The notes below the pieces were generated by a model. It saw only the letters and a list, made by a program, of their open reading frames with translations. It did no database searches and was not told the origin of the DNA. This document shows, piece by piece, positions 47,780 through 60,213 of a DNA stretch of 64,000 nucleotides. The translations under genes and the position numbers were made by a program. Position 1 is the first letter of the stretch. Each line of letters starts with the position of its first letter. The DNA is from Malania oleifera (lineage: Eukaryota; Streptophyta; Magnoliopsida; Santalales; Ximeniaceae): positions 121,900,719 to 121,964,718 of the forward strand of contig NC_080420.1 of assembly GCF_029873635.1 (NCBI RefSeq). Reading direction: 5' to 3'.

Positions 47780-48586
47780 AAAACAGTAGTCACGTGTGAA
47801 GGGGGAAACCGAAAAAATGCAGCAGAAATTATATACAGACATAATTAAATATTAAAATAGTTTTTATTATTTATTTAATTTAATATAAGATAAAAATGAA
47901 ATTTTTGTTACTGATATCTAAAATTTTTTTTGTTGTTGTCTATTTTATGATATAAATTAATAAAAATTATATTTTCATTTATTTTATGATGAGGATGCCT
48001 TTTATATATATATATATATAAGTTATTGAATTTTGTATTAGGAAAATTTTATTTTTAAGAATATGCATTTTAAGAATCAAATGTAACCAAATAATTTTGA
48101 GCTGTCTAATGCAACATAAAGTAAGTCTCGTATTGATTAAATTAGTTGAATTGTCTGAACCGACCAATTGCACACCCTTAATTCTCATGATCTTTTCATG
48201 ATATTTAGTCATTTGGAACTATATTAATTAAGTTCTTTCTCACCTCAAGATCGTGACTTGAAAATTCAACTCTGACCAAAATTTTATCGTTTTGATCATA
48301 TATATTATATAGTCGTAATTTCTTGTTTCTTATTTATTAGTTAGTTTGTTTAGTTATTTATTTATTATTATTTTTAGTTTAAATCTTAGTCACACTAAGT
48401 ATTTCTTAATTTGATCCATTAATTCAATTGGACATGTCTTAATTTTTCTAACATTTTGAACCTCCTAAAACATGCAAATTTACTCATTCGAATTTGAATT
48501 ATAAGATTATATTTCTAATTACGAATTTCAAGTCTTGAATATGAATTTGTAAATTTCAAAAAAAGTATTCAATACAATTCTATATC
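47780..48586. other. AT-rich intergenic DNA, nothing recognised
   Basis: Upstream of the INO80B-type promoter. No ORF with features, no repeat with target duplication seen; a short (TA)n tract at about 48006-48021. Confidence 0.5.
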
Positions 48587-48700
48587 GCATTTTATCTAAA
48601 TTATACAAATTCAAATCCTAAAATTCAAACTTTGAACTTGGAGGATAAAAATTAAAAATATATATATATATAATTATTTTTTGAACTCACTTATTTGTAA

Positions 48701-48848
48701 CGATTTTTTTTTCATAACCCAAAACTTGAACCTTTACGTATTTTTGGTGAACTTACTAAGCAAATTATAAATGAGAAATCGAATCTCAAATCTTGGGTTT
48801 ACTAAAATCCAACTTCGGCGCCCTAACCACTTGACCAAACCTAATTTG
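48701..48848 (-). mobile_element. tRNA-derived SINE, older copy
   Basis: Minus strand: A box TGGTCAAGTGGTTAGGG (about 48820-48838), B-box-like GAGATTCGATTTC (about 48778-48790), poly(A) at 48703-48713. Flanking repeat ACTTATTT (48689-48696, 48849-48856). The same SINE is at 60891-61033, so it predates the duplication. Confidence 0.7.
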
Positions 48849-49316
48849 ACTTATTTATAATTTAAATCGATCTTTAAGTTATTCATATGCATACTTGTAA
48901 AACATGAAATTGTATTCTTCCTTAAAATTATATCCCAAGATACATTCGATCACTGGTCCTGACAAGCTTAAAAATTTCTAAATTAAAAATTATATTTATA
49001 TGTCTATATATACCATGTTATGTAAACAAACTTCTCACACGAAATTTAGAAGACTTAGTCAACCCATCCATCATTCAAAGTCAACCCAAAATATACAACT
49101 AGAGGCAACCCATTCATCATTCAAAGTCAAGCCAAAATATACAACTAGAAGACTTAGTATAGGCATATGCGCATGAAATTTCAAGTAGAAGAGTTTTCAA
49201 AGTCCATGCAATTGTATATTCTGCGTATATATATGCGTACGCATGGAGGATTCTTCAAGTAGTGTTTCTTCATCAAAACTAAGAGGAATAATTAGAAGCT
49301 AGAGCTAGCAGGAACA

Positions 49317-49565
49317 ATGGAACTTTGGGCAGCTATACCCGTTGCTTTCTCTGTGTTTTTCTTCGTGTCAGTCCTTTTGGCTTGCCTTTGTCGAGCTGGC
49401 GGCGTTGATACTTCTGGGGGCGGCGGCGGCGGTAGGGCTCGTGGTGGCGCGACTATAGATATTGGCGGCGGTGATTGTGGAGGAGGAGGAGGAGGTTGCG
49501 ATGGCGGTGGTGGTGGAGGATTTAGTGGCGGAGGTGGCTGTGATGGTGGCGGTGGCGGCGGCTGA
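49317..49565 (+). CDS. Small glycine-rich protein 1 (C-terminally shortened)
   Basis: 82 residues. Residues 1-27 (MELWAAIPVAFSVFFFVSVLL) form a hydrophobic segment ending in cysteines, a signal anchor or signal peptide. From residue 33 on it is over 60 percent glycine, with GGGGCDGGGGGG repeats and no other domain. The function is not known; such proteins are usually secreted or wall/membrane-associated (inference). A TATA-like TATATATAT lies at about 49222, 95 bp upstream. Compared with paralog 2 a TGA (49563-49565) replaces a Gly codon; the same frame continues for ten codons to the GC-stop end found in paralog 2. So this copy has lost its last residues. Confidence 0.7.
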   Translation: MELWAAIPVAFSVFFFVSVLLACLCRAGGVDTSGGGGGGRARGGATIDIGGGDCGGGGGGCDGGGGGGFSGGGGCDGGGGGG

Positions 49566-50750
49566 GGCGGAGGTGGAGGTGGAGATGGGTGTTGATGAAT
49601 GATGAAACGAATCTTGATTATTACTTCTTTTGTATCTACTCACATGTATATTTTTTTTAAATTTTTTTAATGGGTGTATATCTATTTTTTACGATCAATT
49701 AATTTGTTATTTTATTTATTAGTCATTGTTGTTTGGTACATGAAGTAAATGAAGCATCTCTTACATTGATTTAGAGCGCGGGATAAAATAGTTAATGAAT
49801 CGAGCTCAAGTTTTATGAACTTATAGCCGAGTCGAGTTCGAGTTTTAAAGTTATAATATCGATTGAGTTCGAATCGAGTTTTGAGTTTAATATTTTCAAG
49901 TCGAATTGAATTGAAGTATTTTACTGCATTTTGATTGTTAAAACTAGACAAAGAGACTGCAAATATAATTATAATAGGCAATTATCATTTTACTCATTAT
50001 ATTTAATATATATATATATATTATAAAAAAAGAATCTTGAAAAGGTAAAAAGTATTAAATCTATTATTTATTAGTTTTACAATCGTTTAGGCTTCATTTG
50101 GAACTTGAAAAATATTAGTAAAAAGAAAGAAAAATATCAAGCAATCCACCTTTTTCATGTTTGGTTATCAAAAAAAGTAAAAAAGAAAATAGAAAATATG
50201 ACAAATCAGGAAACAAATTTTGAATTTTACACATTTCCTCTGTTTTGATCATCTTTACTTTTTTTGAATTAGTCAAGTCAGCATTACTCTTGTCTTTTGA
50301 TCAATGAGTGCATGTTATCGAAAGGATTACTATACCTTTAGAGTGGTCACTAACGAGCTTTCTGTACTATATTGAATGGGCAAAATCTACTCTAAACCTA
50401 AGTTTGGAGAAACTTTGAATTTAAATTTTATTGAATTTAGATAAGATGTAATATAAAATTGTATTAATTTTATTCAAATCCATTCAAATCCAAATTTAAA
50501 GTTTGACATTCATGTTCCCAAACGTAATGAAAGAGTAGTGTTTTGTCGTCCCAAACTACTAAGTTTCTATCTTCTAAGTAACTTTATAAACACGTATTTA
50601 AATTTAATATAATATTTTAATTATTAACTAAATATTATTTAATCCTAGAATGATGAAGAAGAACCATATATTAATTTAAATTAATATTAAAAACTTAAAA
50701 TGCTAATTTAATTAATAATATTATTTTGACATAAATTAATATGATAATCA

Positions 50751-51126
50751 CATATATATATATATATATATATATGTAATAGATACAAATTAAGAATAAG
50801 ATTATTGTTAATCAAAAAAATTATATTAGATTATTTTATTTAATAAAAATATTTAAATATTAATTAAAAATAAATATCAGCCTTTGTGGCTATACTATCA
50901 TGATTTATATGTTTTGATGATATTAACCTATATGTCGTTTCTAGTGTTCTTCCATCTTTGCAGATCATGTTAGTACAAGTATATGTACATGAAGTATTAG
51001 ATCAAAGGTAAAGATCGGACTGAATTGACGTTCGAATAGAAAGATCAAATGGACACTCACTCAGAAAGGACTCAAACACAACCAAAGGAAGTTTTTTGTT
51101 TAATTATATGTAATGGGTGTGTGTTT
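50751..51126. other. AT-rich flank, possible LTR remnant
   Basis: A (TA)n tract (50755-50776) and AT-rich DNA, then 50905-51080 with TTTTGATGATATTAACC, wording that resembles SIRE-type LTR starts. No ends or TSD seen, so unresolved. Confidence 0.35.
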
Positions 51127-51551
51127 TGTTGGGTTATTTCCTTCCATGTGCAGGAAAACCCAAGTGGGTTTTATTAAAAGCCCAAAGCCCAACCCTTTTA
51201 GTGTGAAAACCTAAAGGAAGTTATAAAAAGAGAGAGAAAAACATGATTTTTCTCATGCTGCCAAAATTTCATTAGGACTCCGATCCCGCTTCTTCTGTGG
51301 TCTGATTGAGTTAAAATTTGGAGGAGAGGTCCACGACTCAAGAAGTTACAATCTGAATGGTGGAGATCGGATTTGGAGCTTGACAGTTGGGATTTTTGCC
51401 CGTGAACAGTAACCGCGAATTTGGTATATTCTCTCCAATTCTCTTTGTATTTGCCAAGATTGTTGATATTTTGATGAGAGATATTTGTATCCTCTAATTA
51501 AGATTAGAGAAGACTTTGTGTACCCATTATTTGATTGATAGTGGAGATTTT
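51127..51551 (+). mobile_element. Copia Y: 5' LTR, first part
   Basis: Starts TGTTGGGTTATTTCC at 51127 and matches the other copia LTRs up to GCGAATTT. It then continues with about 140 bp (GGTATATTCTCTCC..GGAGATTTT) found only in the long LTR form of the Y 3' LTR (60229-60683). It stops at ATTTT (51547-51551), where a reversed LTR end begins. The missing second part is at 56009-56217 in reverse. Confidence 0.85.
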
Positions 51552-51932
51552 TGTTGGGAGAGATATCAATAAACAACCACAGCGGAATAATTCTTCTCCC
51601 AAATTTGCGGTTACTGTTCACAGGAAAAATCCCAACCCCCAAGCTCCAAATCCGATCTCCACAATTCAGATTGTAGCTCCTTGAGTCTTGAACCTCTCCT
51701 CCAAATTTCAGCTCAATTGGACCACAGACGAAGCGGGATCGGAGTCTTGATGAAATATGGGCAGTATGAGAAAAATCACGTTTTTCTCTCTTTCTTATGA
51801 GAAATGATGGCTTCTCTTTTCTCCCCTCTCTTTTTATAACTTCCTTTAGGTTTTCATACTAAAGGGCTGTGCTTTAGGCTTTTAATAAAGCCCACTCGGG
51901 CTTTCCTCCACATGGAAGGAAATAACCCAACA
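51552..51932 (-). mobile_element. Copia Z: 3' LTR (short form, now reversed)
   Basis: 381 bp. Minus strand TGTTGGG..CCCAACA with 7-bp terminal inverted repeats. It has the short LTR form: GCAAATTT is followed directly by GGGAGAAGAATTATTCC. The only other short-form LTR is at 56218-56601. The polypurine tract GGAAAGGGGGAGATT lies inside it at 51933-51947 (minus strand). Confidence 0.88.
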
Positions 51933-51949
51933 AATCTCCCCCTTTCCAA

Positions 51950-54900
51950 CTATGTGGAGGGAATCGCCATCCCGGCTATCGAACAACAAACTTCAAGCTT
52001 CTCCCTTGGTAGTGTCTTTGTCAACATATCAGAACCATTATCATCAGTGTGAACCTTCTCAAGTTCCAATAACTTATCGTTCAACGCATCTCTGATCCAA
52101 TGGTATCGTACATCAATGTGCTTCGATCTTGCATGAAAATTGGAATTCTTAGCAAGATGAATAGCACTCTAGCTATCACAAAACAACACATACCTCTGCT
52201 GCTCAAAATCAAGTTCTCTCAAGAACTTCTTTGCCCATAACAACTCTTTAGTCGCTTTTGTTACTGCAATGAACTCTGCCTTTGTTGTAGAAAGAGCAAT
52301 GCACTTTCGAAGTCTTAATTGCCAAGCTATAGCTCCATCTGCAAAAGTTATCAAATAGCTCAAAGTAGACTTACGAGTGTCCACATACCCAGCCATATCT
52401 GCATCTGTGTAGCCAACTAAAAATGGTTGTCCGTTTCCCAAACCAAGTCTCAAATTGGAAGTGCCTCGAAGATACCTTATGATCCACTTCACTGCATTCC
52501 AGTGCTCTCTTCCTGGATTTGACAAGAATTGGCTAACTACACCAACTGCATAGGCTATATCTAGTCTTGTACAAACCATTACATACATCAAACTTCCTAC
52601 TTCTGAGGCATAAAGAACTCTTTCCATGTCTTCCTTTTCCTTATCTGTAGAAGGACATTCCTTTGTACTTAGTCTGAAGTGAGTAGCAAGAGGAGAGCTA
52701 ACCACTTTAGCTTTGTCCATATTGAACCTTTGAAGCACTTTCTCAATGTACTCCTTCTGTGACAAATATAATTTCTTGGCACTCCTGTCACGATTGATTC
52801 TTATGCCATGAATTTTCTTTGTTGGCCCCAAATCCTTCATAGAAAATGACTTACTCAATTGCTTCTTCAACTGGTCAATCCTTGAAGCATTCCTGCCAAC
52901 AATTAGCATTTCATCCGCATAAAGCAGTAAGAAAATAAAATCATCATAAGAGAATTTTTGAACAAATACACAGTGATATGAAGTTGTATTCTTTTAGCCT
53001 TGCTCCCCCATAATAGACTCAAACTTCTTATACCACTGTCTCGGTGCTTGTTTCAAACCATATAGGCCTTTCTTCAGCTTGCACACATAATCTTCTTTCC
53101 CTTTCACTTTGAAACCCTCTGGCTGCTTCATATAATTCTTTTCCTCCAAATCACCATGAAGGAAGGCAGTTTTCACATCCATCTGCTCAACTTCCAAGTC
53201 AAGACTAGCTGCTAAATCGAGTACTGTACGGATCGATGACATCTTTACAATTGGAGAGAAGATCTCATCAAAATCAATACCTTTTCTATGACCAAACCCT
53301 TTTACAACCAATCTAGCTTTGTACCATGGTCGTGAAGAGAACTCATTTGGCTTCTTATTGTAAATCCACTTGTTCTCTAAAGCTCTTTTTCCTTTAGGCA
53401 ACTTCACTAACTCAAAGGTGTGGTTATCATACAATGACTGCATCTCATCTTGCATGGCCTCAACCCACTCTATCTTGTGTTCATCTTCCATGGCTTCTGC
53501 AAAACACTGGGGCTCTCCCCTGTTAGTTAATAACACATATTGTTCTGCTAAATATTAAGTGGAAGGATGTCGGTCTCTAGCTGACCTCTTGGATGGAATC
53601 TCTGGTGAAATCTCTGGCACTGTCAACTGCTCATCAATCTCAACATCTCCTTGAACCTGTAAGGGAACTTCCATATCACCTTTACCCTGGTCATCATCCT
53701 GAACATCATTCTCAACCTGAGATGAAAAATTCTTCAAAGGAACTGGATCCACATCAATCAAACTATCACCCTGTTGAGACATAGATTTCTTTACCTTCTC
53801 AATATCCTGAATCGTCTAATCTTCTACAAACATGACATCTCTACTTCTCACAATTTTCTTCTCAACTGGATCATAAAGCTTGTATCCAAACTCATCTTGA
53901 CCATAGCCAAGGAATATACACTGTTGCGTTTTCTCATCAAGTTTGGAGCTTTCATCTTTTGGAATATGCACAAATGCTTTGCACCCAAAAACACGCAGAT
54001 GATTATAGGAAACATCCTTACCTGTCCAAACTTGGTCTGGCACATCAAACTGTAGAGGAACACAGGGTGTAAGATTCAACACATGAACAACAGTGCTCAA
54101 TGCCTCCCCTCAAAAGGATTTTGGCAACTGGGCTTGTGAAAGCAAACATCTCACTCTCTCAAGCAGTGCTCTGTTCGTCCTTTTTGCTATGCCATTCAAT
54201 TGAGGAGTTTTCGGAGGAGTCTTTTGATGCCGAATACCCTACTATCTGCAATACTCATCAAATGGACCAGAATATTCTCCACCGTTGTCAATCCGGATGT
54301 ACCTCAGTTTCTTCCCAGTCTGTCTCTCAACTAGGGCTTGAAATTTCTTGAACTCAGCCAACACTTGGTCTTTTGACTTCAAGATATATACCCACAACTT
54401 CCTTGAATGATCATCTATGAAGGTCACAAAGTATTTGGAGCCACCAAGTGTTCTCGTCTTCATAGCGCCACACACATCTAAATGTACTAAATCTAGTATC
54501 TCTAACTTTCTCGAATGAGGGGAATTCTTGAAGGAAACTCTGCTCTGCTTCCCTGACAAACAACGAGTACACCTTTTCAAAAGTGTACTTTTTAGTCCAC
54601 ATAATAGACTTTTCTTCCCCAGTAGAGCTAATCCTTTCTCACTCATATAAGCCAGTCTCTTGTGCCACAACTCTGCTATACCATTATCCTTTATCGCATT
54701 AATAATGTCGTTGGAGATCTTTGCTTGCAGAATGTACAATGCAGAGTGCTTCATGCCTCGAGCCACAACCATGGCACCTCTGGTGAGCTTCCACTGGCCA
54801 TCACTGAAAGTGCTGCAGTACCCTTCGTCATCAAGTTTACCTGTAGAAATCAAATTCAAACGAATGTCAAGAATATGTTTCCCATCTCTAAGAACTAAAC

Positions 54901-55958
54901 TCGTGCCATTATTTGTCTTCAGATACACATCCCCAATTCCAATGACTTTAACCAAGCCATCATTGCCCATCTTTACTATTCCAAAGTCACCAGATCTATA
55001 GGATGTAAAGAGATCCTTCCGAGATGTAGCATGAATGGAGGCACCACTGTTAATCACCCAACTAGTCTCATGATATGCAACATTTATCATCTCATCATCA
55101 TAAACAATGAGGAATTCTATAGGAGTGGTGGTAGCAACTCTATCATCACCATCTTTGTCATCTCCATTCTTTGTTCCCTTCCCTTTCTCATTTTTGTTTT
55201 CTTTCTTCAATTGCCTACAAAATTTCTTGATGTGTCCCTTTTTCCCGCAATGACGACACTCAACATTTGGAAACTTGTTGGACTTGCTTCTGCTATTATC
55301 TCTATTCTTCGGACCTCTGCTCTTACTTGTCCCCCTCTTTTTTGTAACCAAGATCTCTGACTGTGAAGAGGATCCCTGTTTTTTTCTTCTCATCTCTTCA
55401 TTTAGCAAATAGCTCTTGGCCATATCCATTGTGATTACACCTTCTGGAGCAGAGTTAGACAATGAAGTTCTGAGCGTCTCCCACGAGTCTGGTAATGAAC
55501 CAAGCAATCATAACCCTTGTATTTCATCATCAAACTTAATACCCATTCCAGCCAACTGATTAATAATTCCTTGGAATGTATTCAGGTGATCAGATAAAGG
55601 AGTCCTGTCTTGTTACCTCAAAGCCATCTTTTGTTTAATAAAAAACAACTTATTATTTACAGTCTTTCTAACATATAACTGTTCAAGCTTATTCCATAAA
55701 GAACGTGCATTTGTTTCTCCACTAATATGGTTCAAAACATTATCATCTACTCATTGCCTGATATACCCACACACCTATCAATGTAACAAAGTCCATTTCA
55801 CATCAGACTTTTTTTTTTTTTTTTTTTTTTTCTGGTTTTTCAGCACTAAATACTAGTAGGTAATAATCTTTCACATAAATAAGATCCTCCATTTTTCCTT
55901 TCCATATGTGATAATTTAAACCATTGAGATTAATCATTCTACTAGTATTTGCTTCCAT
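51950..55958 (-). pseudogene. Minus-strand copia gag-pol, broken
   Basis: ATG at 55958, stop at 51950. Order as in Ty1-copia: gag with a 23-base poly(T/A) run (55809-55831) that adds lysines; CCHC knuckle CRHCGKKGHIKKFC (55217-55258); protease WVINSGAS (N codon 55049-55051 where the family has the catalytic Asp); integrase with HLDV, IDNGGEYS, TAG TAG at 54239-54244, and Lys (54182-54184) at the position of the catalytic Glu; RT with YADE (52910-52921) in place of YVDD; RNase H with a GYTDADMAGYVDTRKS block (near 52395). Gag itself has a TGA near 55510. It could not move by itself. Confidence 0.92.
55809..55831. repeat. Poly(T) run in minus-strand copia gag
   Basis: 23 consecutive T (A on the coding strand), expanded from the short A-rich stretch present in the plus-strand copy near 56770. 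Confidence 0.95.
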
Positions 55959-55993
55959 AACTCAAACTGCCAACTTGACAATCTGTGAACCTC

Positions 55994-56005
55994 GCTCTAA
56001 TACCA
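55994..56005 (-). other. Copia Y primer-binding site
   Basis: TGGTATTAGAGC on the minus strand, one mismatch from the tRNA-Met site, just inside the LTR end at 56009. The counterpart of Z is at 56605-56616 (TCGTATCAGAGC). Confidence 0.85.
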
Positions 56006-56008
56006 CTT

Positions 56009-56217
56009 TGTTGGGAGAGATATCAATAAACAACCACAGCGGAATAATTATTCTCCCTATATGCAGACAAATATAGTGTATCTCTACTTTTATACGTGCT
56101 GGAAATAATAAGAGAAATAATCAATCACACCAAGCCACAAGAACACAAGCAATTTTTTACGTGGAAAACTTCCCCAATGTGAGGAAGAAAACCTATAGGA
56201 CCTAGTCCAATTAAAAT
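56009..56217 (-). mobile_element. Copia Y: 5' LTR, second part (reversed)
   Basis: 209 bp reading on the minus strand from ATTTTAATTGG to ..CTCTCCCAACA. It contains the CCTATAGGTTTTC and CCACGTAAAAAA blocks usual in the R/U5 part of plant copia LTRs. It continues the sequence that breaks off at 51551, sharing the 5 bases ATTTT (AAAAT at 56213-56217 on the plus strand). Confidence 0.85.
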
Positions 56218-56601
56218 TGTTGGGTTATTTCCTTCCATGTGGAGGAAAGCCCAAGTGGGCTTTATTAAAAGCCCAAAGTCCAGCCCTTTTAGTGTGAAAA
56301 ACCTAAATGAAGTTATAAAAAGAGAGGGGAGAAAAGAGGAGCTGTCACTTCTCAAATGAAAGAGAGAAAAACGTGATTTTTCTCATGTTGCCCAAATTTC
56401 ATCAAGACTCCGATCCCGCTTCGACTGTGGTCCGATCAAGCTAAAATTTGGAGAAGAGGTTCATGACTTAAGGAGATACAATCTGAATGATGGAGATCAG
56501 ATTTAGAGCTTGGGAGTTGGGATTTTTTCCCGTGAACAGTAACTGCGAATTTAGGAGAAGAATTATTCCGCTGTGATTGTTTATTGATATCTTTCCCAAC
56601 A
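56218..56601 (+). mobile_element. Copia Z: 5' LTR (short form)
   Basis: 384 bp, TGTTGGG..TTTCCCAACA, with the same short-form junction as 51552-51932. Followed by a primer site TCGTATCAGAGC at 56605-56616. Confidence 0.9.
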
Positions 56602-56651
56602 AAGTCGTATCAGAGCCAGGTTCACAGATTGTCAGGTTGGTAGTTTGAGTT

Positions 56652-57410
56652 ATGGAAGCAAATACTAATAGAATGATTAATCTCAATGTTTAAATTATCA
56701 CATATGGAAAGGAAAAATGGAGGATCTTATTTATGTGAAAGATTATTACCTACCAGTATTTATTGCTAAAAAACCAGAAAAAAAGTCTGATGTGGAATGG
56801 ACTTTGTTACATCGACAGGTGTGTGGGTATATCAGGCAATGGGTAGATAATAATCTTTTGAACCATATTAGTGGAGAAACAAATTCACGTTCTCTATGGA
56901 ATAAGCTTGAACAGTTATATGTTAGAAATACTGGAAATAATAAGTTGTTTTTTATTAAACAAAAGATGGCTTTGAGGTACCAAGACAGGACTCCTTTATC
57001 TGATCACCTGAATACATTCCAAGGAATTATTAATCAGTTGGTTGGAATGGGTATTAAGTTTGATGATGAAATACAAGGGTTATGGTTGCTTGGTTCATTA
57101 CCAGACTCGTGGGAGACGCTCAGAACTTCATTGTCTAACTCTGCTCCAGAAGGTGTAATCACAATGGATATGGCCAAGAGCTATTTGCTAAATGAAGAGA
57201 TGAGAAGAAAAACACAGGGATCCTCTTCACAGTCAGAGATCTTGGTTACAAAAAAGAGGGGGAGAAGTAAGAGCAGAGGTCCGAAGAATAGAGATAACAG
57301 CAGAAGCAAGTCCAACAAGTTTCCAAATGTTGAGTGTCGTCATTGCGGGAAAAAGGGACACATCAAGAAATTTTGTAGGCAATTGAAGAAAGAAAACAAG
57401 AATGAGAAAG
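56652..57410 (+). pseudogene. Plus-strand copia gag
   Basis: ATG at 56652 (MEANTNRMINL) meets a TAA near 56691; the frame from 56717 is then open through the UBN2-type gag domain (KLEQLYVRN, DHLNTFQGIINQL) to the CCHC knuckle CRHCGKKGHIKKFC (57335-57376). At 57410 it jumps to the linker before integrase. Confidence 0.9.
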
Positions 57411-60211
57411 GCACTCTACATTCTGCAAGCAAAGATCTCCAACGACATTATTAATGCGATAAAGGATAATGGTATAGCAGAGTTGTGGCACAAGAGACAG
57501 GCTCACATGAGAAAGGATTAGCTCTACTGGGGAAGAAAAGTCTACTATGTGGACTGAAAAGTACACTTCTGAAAAGGTGTACTCATTGTTTGTTAGGGAA
57601 GCAGAGCAGAGTTTCCTTCAAGAATTCCCCTCATTCGAGAAAGTTAGAGATACTAGATTTAGTACATTTAGATGTGTGTGGCGCTATGAAGACGAGAACA
57701 CTTGGTGGCTCCAGATACTTTGTGACCTTCATAGATGATCATTCAAGGAAGTTGTGGGTATATATCTTGAAGTCAAAAGACCAAGTGTTGGCTGAGTTCA
57801 AGAAATTTCAAGCCCTAGTTGAGAGATAGACTGGGAAGAAACTGAGGTGCATCCGGACTGACAATGGTGGAGAATATTCTGGTCCATTTGATGAGTATTG
57901 CAGACAATAGGGTATTCAGCATCAAAAGACTCCTCTGAAAACTCCTCAATTGAATGGCATAGCAAAAAGGATGAACAGAACACTGCTTGAGAGAGTGAGA
58001 TGTTTACTTTCACAAGCCTGGTTGCCAAAATCCTTTTGGGGGGAGGCATTGAGCACTATTGTTCATGTGTTGAATCTTACACCCTGTGTTCCTCTACAGT
58101 TTGATGTGCCAAACCGAGTTTGGACAGGTAAGGATGTTTCCTATAATCATTTGCGTGTTTTTGGGTGCAAAGCATTTGTGCATATTCCAAAAGGTGAAAG
58201 GTCCAAACTTTATAAGAAAACGTGACAGTGTATATTCCTTAGCTATGGTCAAGATGAGTTTGGATACAAGCTTTATGATCCAGTTGAGAAGAAAATTGTG
58301 AGAAGCATAGATGTCGTATTTGTAGAAGATCAGACGATTCAGGATATTGAGAAGGTAGAGAAATCTATGTCTCAATAGGGTGACAGTTTGATTGATGTGG
58401 ATCTAGTTCCTTTGAAGAATTTTTCATCTCAGGTTGAGAATGATGTTCAGGATGATGACCAGGGTAGAGGTGATATGGATGTTCCCTTACAGGTTCAAGG
58501 AGATGTTGAGACTGATGAGCAGTTGACAGTGCTAGAGAATTCACCAGAGATTCCATCCAGGAGGTTAGCTAGAGACCGACATCCTTCCACTTGGTATTCA
58601 GCAGAACAATATGTGTTATTAACTGATTGGGGAGAGCCCCAGTGTTTTGCAGAAGCCATGGAAGATGAACATAAGATAGAGTGGGTTGAGGCCATACAAG
58701 ATGAGATGTAGTCATTGTATGATAACCACACCTTTGAGTAAGTGAAGCTGCCTAAAGGAAAAAGAGCTTCGGAGAACAAGTGAATTTACAAGAAGAAGCC
58801 AAATGAGTTCTCTTCACGACCACGGTACAAAGCTAGATTGGTTGTAAAAGGGTTTGGTCAGAGAAAATGTATTGATTTTGATGAGATCTTCTCTCCAATT
58901 GTAAAGATGTCATCGATCTGTACAGTATTCGGTTTAACAGCTAGTTTTGACTTGGAAATTGAGTAGATGGATGTGAAAACTGCCTTCCTTCATGGTGATT
59001 TGGAGGAAGCGATTTATATGAAGCAACCAGAGGGTTTTAAAGTGAAAGGGAAAGAGGATTATGTGTGCAAGCTGAAGAAAAGCCTATATGGTTTGAAACA
59101 AGCACCGAGACAGTGGTATAAGAAGTCTGTTATGGGGGAGCAAGGCTACAAGAAGACAACTTCAAATCACTGTGTATTTGTTCAAAAATTCTCTTATGAT
59201 GATGTTATTTTCAAATCACTGTGTATTTGTTCACTGCTTTATGTGGATGAAATGCTAATTGTTGGCAAGAATGCTTCAAGGATTAACCAGTTGAAGAAGC
59301 AATTGAGTAAGTCATTTGCTATGAAGGATTTGGGGCCAGCAAAGAAAATTCTTGGCATAAGAATCAGTCGTGACCAGAGTGCCAAGAAATTATATTTGTC
59401 ACAGGAGTAGTACATTGAGAAAATGCTTTAGAGGTTCAATATGAACAGAGCTAAAGTGGTTAGCTCTTCTCTTGCTACCCACTTCAGACTAAGCACAAAG
59501 GAATGTCCTTCTACAAATAAGGAAAAGGAAGACATGGAAAGAGTTTCTTACGCCTCAACAGTTGGAAGTTTGATGTATGCAATGGTTTGCACAAGACCAG
59601 ATATAGCCTATGCAGTTGGTGTAGTTAGCTGATTCTTGTCAAATCCGGGAAGAGAGCACTGGAATGCAGTAAAGTGGATCATGAGGTATCTTTGAGGCAC
59701 TTCCAGTTTGAGACTTGGTTTGGGAAACGGACAACCATTGTTAGTTGGCTACATAGATGCAGAAATGACTGGGGATGTGGACACTCGTAAGTCTACTTCA
59801 GGCTATTTGATAACTTTTGCAGATGGGGCTATAGCTTGGCAATCGAGACTTCAGAAGTGCATTGCTCTTTCTATGACAGAGGCAGAGTTCATTGCAACAA
59901 CGGAAGCGACTAAAGAGTTGTTATGGGCAAAGAAGTTCTTGAGAGAACTTGGTTTCGAGCAGCAGAGGTATGTGTTGTTTTGTGATAGCCAGAGTGTTAT
60001 TCATCTTGCTAAAAATTTCAATTTCCATGTAAGATCGAAGTACATTGATGTACAATACCATTGGATCAGAGATGTGTTGAACGATAGGTTATTGGAACTT
60101 GAGAAGGTTCACACTGATTATAATTGTTCTGATATATTGACAAAGACACTACCCAGGGAGAAGTTTGAAGTTTTTTGTTCGATCGTCGGGATGGCGATTC
60201 CCTCCACATAG
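57411..60211 (+). pseudogene. Plus-strand copia pol without protease
   Basis: A deletion of about 430 bp at 57410/57411 (equivalent to about 54749-55182 in the minus copy) removes the whole protease and the linker before it. Integrase: HLDV, TDNGGEYS, TAG at 57908-57910, and Lys (57965-57967) at the catalytic Glu. RT: in-frame stops at 58708, 58738, 58781 and 58966; MDVKTAFLHGDLE intact; active site YVDE (59240-59251). RNase H 59708-60211 is one open frame ending MAIPST, with ADGAIAWQ and LFCDSQSVIHLAKN. Inactive. Confidence 0.92.
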
Positions 60212-60213
60212 TT

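Larger units (their letters stand above)
48587..50750. repeat. Segmental duplication, copy 1
   Basis: Matches 60784-63296 in the same orientation: starts GCATTTTATCTAAATT in both and ends around ATATGATAATCA in both. It holds a SINE, the glycine-rich gene and its flanks. It has about 130 bp (50395-50525) missing from copy 2 and lacks about 0.35 kb present there. Confidence 0.9.

Noticed and set aside
49368-49643. Antisense Ser/Thr/Ala-rich ORF, and the Pro-rich ORF at 61624-61866
   Set aside because: These are complements of GGN repeats in the glycine-rich genes.
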